Source: DATARH01 sp035504235
GTDB lineage: Bacteria > Pseudomonadota > Alphaproteobacteria > ATCC43930 > CGMCC-115725
Assembly: GCA_035504235.1 (NCBI GenBank)
Contig: DATJSH010000253.1
Location: 1 to 8,992 of the forward strand
Length of the DNA: 8,992 nucleotides
Direction: 5' to 3'
Below are positions 6,086-8,992 of the stretch, piece by piece (the first letter of the stretch is position 1; each line of letters opens with the position of its first letter). Made by a program: the position numbers and the translations under genes. The notes under the pieces were generated by a model. The model made no database searches. It saw only the letters and a program-made list of their open reading frames with translations, and was not told where the DNA came from.

Positions 6086-6784
6086 ATGCCACGCGTAATA
6101 GTAGACGCTGAACCGGTGCCGCTTTCCGTCGACACCGATCACGCGGCGCTCATCATCATAGACATGCAGCGCGACTTCCTCGAAGCCGGCGGCTTCGGCG
6201 AAGCGCTTGGCAACGACGTATCGCGGCTGCAGGCTGCGGTCGCCCCCTGCCGGGGGATGCTCGCGGCCGCGCGCGACCTTGGCATGCTCGTCATTCACAC
6301 GCGTGAAGGGCATCGCCCCGATCTGTCCGACGCGCCGCCGCTCAAGGTCGAGCGCGGCGATCCAAAAAACCGCATCGGCGCGCGCGGGCCAATGGGGCGC
6401 ATCCTCATCCGCGGCGAGCCCGGACACGACATCATTCCCGAGCTTTATCCGCTGAGCGATGAGCCGGTGATCGACAAGCCCGGGAAGGGCGCCTTTTATC
6501 AGACTGATCTCGAACTCATGCTGCGCAATCGCGGCATCGGCACGCTGCTGGTCTGCGGCGTGACCACGGAAGTGTGCGTGAACACCACGGTGCGCGAGGC
6601 CAACGACCGCGGTTTCCGCTGCATCGTTTTGGCGGACTGCTGCGCCTCCTATTTTCCCGAATTCCACGAAGCCGGCCTCGCCATGATCAAGGCGCAGGGC
6701 GGAATTTTCGGCTCCGTTGCGCCGTCGCGCCCGCTGGCCGATGCGTTGGCCGAGCGCGGCGCCAAGCTGTTCGCCACTCGATAA
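6086..6784 (+). CDS. biuH: Biuret/triuret hydrolase-like cysteine hydrolase (isochorismatase family)
   Basis: A 232-residue cytoplasmic amidohydrolase of the isochorismatase-like family. The predicted triad is D26 (LIIIDMQRDF), K131 (IDKPGKG) and C164 (TTEVCVNTT). Its spacing (105 and 33 residues) is close to that recalled for Rhizobium leguminosarum biuret hydrolase. HTREGHRPDL, GRILIRGEPGHDIIPELYP and VREANDRGF are also strikingly like that enzyme, more so than RutB. It would hydrolyse biuret to allophanate and ammonia. The close relative triuret hydrolase (TrtA) or another ureide substrate cannot be excluded. The start at 6086 is chosen because GGGAGA (6075-6080) is well placed and a sigma-54 promoter ends at 6055. 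In-frame ATGs at 6011 and 6071 are disfavoured, and 6011 precedes the predicted transcript start. The permease gene follows after 30 bases, so the two are probably co-transcribed. No allophanate hydrolase gene is in the window. Confidence 0.85.
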   Translation: MPRVIVDAEPVPLSVDTDHAALIIIDMQRDFLEAGGFGEALGNDVSRLQAAVAPCRGMLAAARDLGMLVIHTREGHRPDLSDAPPLKVERGDPKNRIGARGPMGRILIRGEPGHDIIPELYPLSDEPVIDKPGKGAFYQTDLELMLRNRGIGTLLVCGVTTEVCVNTTVREANDRGFRCIVLADCCASYFPEFHEAGLAMIKAQGGIFGSVAPSRPLADALAERGAKLFATR

Positions 6785-6814
6785 AGGCCGGGACCACAGA
6801 AACGGGAGCGTTCG

Positions 6815-8410
6815 ATGACGACCACTACAGTCAGCGCCGACTTTCGTCCGCGATTGTGGACGCCTGGCGACTGGAATGCCTTTTTCGGCTTCGGCACCAA
6901 CATATTGGTCAACATGCTGACGCTGACCATCCTGTTACGCTTCGTGCTGAAAATGCCCGACCCGATCGTCTTCGGCCGCATTCTGCCGGCGATGGGCCTG
7001 ATGATGTGCCTGTCGACGTTTTATTATGCCTTCCTGGCCTACCGGCTGGCGAAGCGAACCGGGCGCAACGATGTCTGCGCGTTGCCCTCGGGCATCAGCG
7101 TGCCGCACATGTTCATCGTCACGCTGGTGATTATGCTGCCAATCAAGCTCGCGACCAACGATCCGATACAGGGCTGGGAAGCGGGGCTGGTGTGGGTCTT
7201 CTTCCAGAGCTTCATTCTGATGGCCGGCGGCTTCATCGCTCCGATCATTCGCAAGATCACGCCGCGCGCGGCGCTGCTTGGAACCCTTGCCGGCGTCTCG
7301 ATCACCTTCATCTCCATGACCCCCGCGCTGCAAATGTACATGACGCCGGTGATCGGGCTCACGTGTTTTGCCGTTATCGTCGTGAATTGGCTCGGCGGCT
7401 TCAAATACCCGATGGGCATTCCGGCCGGCCTCGTAGCCATCGCTATCGGCATGCTCATCGCCTGGGGTTCGAATTTATTTGGTCTCAATTACGGCGGGCT
7501 GAGCGGCAAGGGCATCGTCGACGCGTTTACGAATTTCGGCTTCAATGTGCCGCTGCCCGCCTTCGGTCATGTGTTCTCGGGCTTCAAGTACCTCGGCGTG
7601 ATCCTGGTGACCGCGGTGCCGTTCGGCATCTACGACCTGGTCGAAGCGATGGATAACGTCGAAAGCGCGGAAGCCGCCGGCGATCCCTATCCGACGACCC
7701 GCGTGCTCACGGCCGACGGCATCGTCAGCCTGATCGGCTGCCTGATGGGCAATCCCTACATCAACGCGGTCTATATCGGCCACCCCGGCTGGAAGGGCAT
7801 GGGCGGCCGCATCGGCTATTCGGCCGCGACCGGCATCATGGTCATTATCCTGTCGTGGTTTGGCGTGATCTCGCTGCTCCTTGCCGTCGTGCCGGTCGTG
7901 GCGATCTCGCCGATTCTGCTCTACATCGGCATGCTCATAGGCGCGCAGGCGTTCCAGACCACGCCAAAAGGCCACGCACCCGCGATCATTCTGGCGCTCA
8001 CGCCGCACGTCGCAGCGTGGGCCAAAACCCTAATGGATGGCGCGCTGCAAGTCGCCGGCACCGACGCCGCGAAACTCGGCTTCGATAAGCTCGCCAACGT
8101 CGGCGTTCTCTATCCTGGGCTGCAGACGATGGGCGGCGGCGCGATCCTCACCGGCCTCGTGCTCGCCGCGGTCGGCGCTAACGTGATCGACAAGAAATTC
8201 ATCAATGCGGGCGCGTTCGCGCTTGCCGGCGCCGTGCTGACTTTCTTCGGCTTCATGCACGGTCAGGCGGTCGGCATCGCAGTGTCGCCGACGGTCGCGG
8301 TCGCCTATCTGATTGTGGCGGCGTTTTTGTTGGCGCTCAGCCGCTATCCGGCTTTGGCGCCAGCGCTCACCGGTCATGCCGAGACCTTGGCGGTGACGCC
8401 GGCGGAGTAG
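6815..8410 (+). CDS. NCS2-type nucleobase/ureide permease
   Basis: A 531-residue inner-membrane transporter resembling the xanthine/uracil (NCS2, AzgA-like) permeases. About 12-14 hydrophobic segments are visible, beginning with FFGFGTNILVNMLTLTILLRFVL near residue 24 and ending with AVAYLIVAAFLLALSRY near 510. The conserved-looking loop GNPYINAVYIGHPG (312-325) and the acidic stretch DLVEAMDNVESAE (274-286) resemble the substrate region of this family. GGGAG (6804-6808) lies 6 bases before the ATG. It follows the hydrolase gene by 30 bases and shares its sigma-54 promoter, so it probably imports the hydrolase substrate or a precursor such as a purine, uric acid product, biuret or triuret. 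The length is somewhat greater than typical NCS2 proteins (about 430-500). The substrate cannot be read from sequence. Confidence 0.85.
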   Translation: MTTTTVSADFRPRLWTPGDWNAFFGFGTNILVNMLTLTILLRFVLKMPDPIVFGRILPAMGLMMCLSTFYYAFLAYRLAKRTGRNDVCALPSGISVPHMFIVTLVIMLPIKLATNDPIQGWEAGLVWVFFQSFILMAGGFIAPIIRKITPRAALLGTLAGVSITFISMTPALQMYMTPVIGLTCFAVIVVNWLGGFKYPMGIPAGLVAIAIGMLIAWGSNLFGLNYGGLSGKGIVDAFTNFGFNVPLPAFGHVFSGFKYLGVILVTAVPFGIYDLVEAMDNVESAEAAGDPYPTTRVLTADGIVSLIGCLMGNPYINAVYIGHPGWKGMGGRIGYSAATGIMVIILSWFGVISLLLAVVPVVAISPILLYIGMLIGAQAFQTTPKGHAPAIILALTPHVAAWAKTLMDGALQVAGTDAAKLGFDKLANVGVLYPGLQTMGGGAILTGLVLAAVGANVIDKKFINAGAFALAGAVLTFFGFMHGQAVGIAVSPTVAVAYLIVAAFLLALSRYPALAPALTGHAETLAVTPAE

Positions 8411-8650
8411 GGGCCGCGAGGCGCAAAGGCGACCGCTCCGGCGTTTGCTTTCGACCGTCCGCAGCCATGTCGGCGGTTGGACCCGCCATGTCCGTTTCTT
8501 CGGATGCTTTCGGTGGCTCAACAGACGTGTGTGTTTTGCTGCAGATGCTCACCGTAGGTTTTAGCACGAAGCGTCGTTTGCTGCGGGCGGCGACATGTCG
8601 GCGACTGGGAAAATAGCTACATTCGGCCCAGGCAAGCGGAAGCATGAAGA
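8411..8650. other. Convergent intergenic region with short repeats
   Basis: The permease gene and the phosphohexomutase gene converge here. The 10-mer CATGTCGGCG occurs at 8466-8475 and 8594-8603, and the second copy overlaps the palindrome CGACATGTCG (8591-8600). GGAC and GTCC around 8480-8493 add another weak dyad. A plus frame from 8467 (about 50 codons) and a minus frame 8367-8645 have no family resemblance. No convincing hairpin with a T tract was found for either gene. Confidence 0.35.
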
Positions 8651-8992
8651 TTAGATCGTCTGATTATACGCCCCGACCTCTTTGTGGGTGCGCAGCACGG
8701 CATCGACGGCCTTGAACATGTCGCGCATGCGCGCTTCGGAGACCGGACTTTCGACCACGACGACGAGTTCCGGCTTATTGGAAGAGGCGCGCACCAGGCC
8801 CCAGGTGCCGTCCTCGACGGTGACGCGGACGCCGTTGACGGTGACGAGGTCGCGGATCGGCTGGCCGGCAACCTTGCCGCCTTTCTTCTTCTCCGCCTCG
8901 AAGTGCTTCACGACCTCATCGACCACGGCGTACTTGGTCTCGTCCGGACAATGCGGCGACATGGTCGGCGACGACCAGGTTTTCGGCAGCGC
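8651..8992 (-). CDS. Phosphomannomutase/phosphoglucomutase, C-terminal part (runs off window)
   Basis: The last 113 residues of an alpha-D-phosphohexomutase, which interconverts hexose 6- and 1-phosphates for nucleotide sugar, exopolysaccharide or lipopolysaccharide synthesis. The frame is open to the window edge, reading LPKTWSSPTMSPHCPDETKY before the domain-IV core. That core has VNGVRVTVEDGTWGLVRASS, then NKPELVVVVES. The RASSNKP loop fits the C-terminal phosphate-contacting loop of the PMM/PGM group (RxSNxxP-like) rather than GlmM. The C-terminus is normal and ends with a TAA stop at 8651-8653. The start and the catalytic serine lie outside the window. It converges on the permease gene and is probably a housekeeping gene unrelated to the nitrogen genes. 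PMM versus PGM activity cannot be told from this fragment. Confidence 0.85.
   Translation of the reverse strand, partial: ALPKTWSSPTMSPHCPDETKYAVVDEVVKHFEAEKKKGGKVAGQPIRDLVTVNGVRVTVEDGTWGLVRASSNKPELVVVVESPVSEARMRDMFKAVDAVLRTHKEVGAYNQTI

Noticed and set aside
5512..6092. Minus-strand frames that might be a transposase or regulator remnant
   Set aside because: Several overlapping frames exist, but none shows a recognisable motif (no DDE residues, helix-turn-helix or terminal repeats).

Overview
The window looks like chromosomal DNA of a high-GC alphaproteobacterium. Bradyrhizobiaceae or a related Hyphomicrobiales family fits best, judged from the protein style of UrtA, the phosphohexomutase end and the NCS2 permease. 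No rRNA, tRNA, CRISPR array or intact mobile element was seen. Everything here was read by eye; no database search was run.

Layout. Positions 1-422 hold no convincing gene. A urea-type ABC transporter binding protein (urtA, 485-1771, minus) ends just before a hairpin terminator (423-457), and no other transporter subunit is present. A 374-base divergent intergenic region (1772-2145) carries several GTCCA/TGGAC half-sites. It leads into a very unusual 883-residue ORF (2146-4797, plus). This ORF joins a MocR-type regulator (GntR winged helix plus aminotransferase fold) to a MOSC domain and a C-terminal rubredoxin domain. In its aminotransferase part the PLP-anchoring lysine is replaced by arginine (R333), and the PLP-contacting tyrosine is also arginine (R303). 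Positions 4798-6039 are lower in GC and hold one unrecognised 164-residue ORF (5043-5537) and about 500 bases of apparently non-coding DNA.

From 6040 there is a clear sigma-54-type promoter, then a two-gene operon: a biuret/triuret-hydrolase-like cysteine hydrolase (6086-6784) and an NCS2-type permease (6815-8410). The right edge holds the C-terminal end of a phosphomannomutase/phosphoglucomutase on the minus strand (8651-8992, running off the window).

How the genes may work together. Urea-type uptake, a biuret/triuret-type amidohydrolase, a purine/pyrimidine-type permease and a sigma-54 promoter all point to scavenging of urea-like or purine-derived nitrogen under nitrogen limitation. MOSC proteins of the mARC/YcbX type reduce N-hydroxylated compounds. 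A MocR regulator fused to a MOSC-rubredoxin module beside these genes could be a combined sensor and reductase for a nitrogen compound. That last link is inference and is the main lead of the window.
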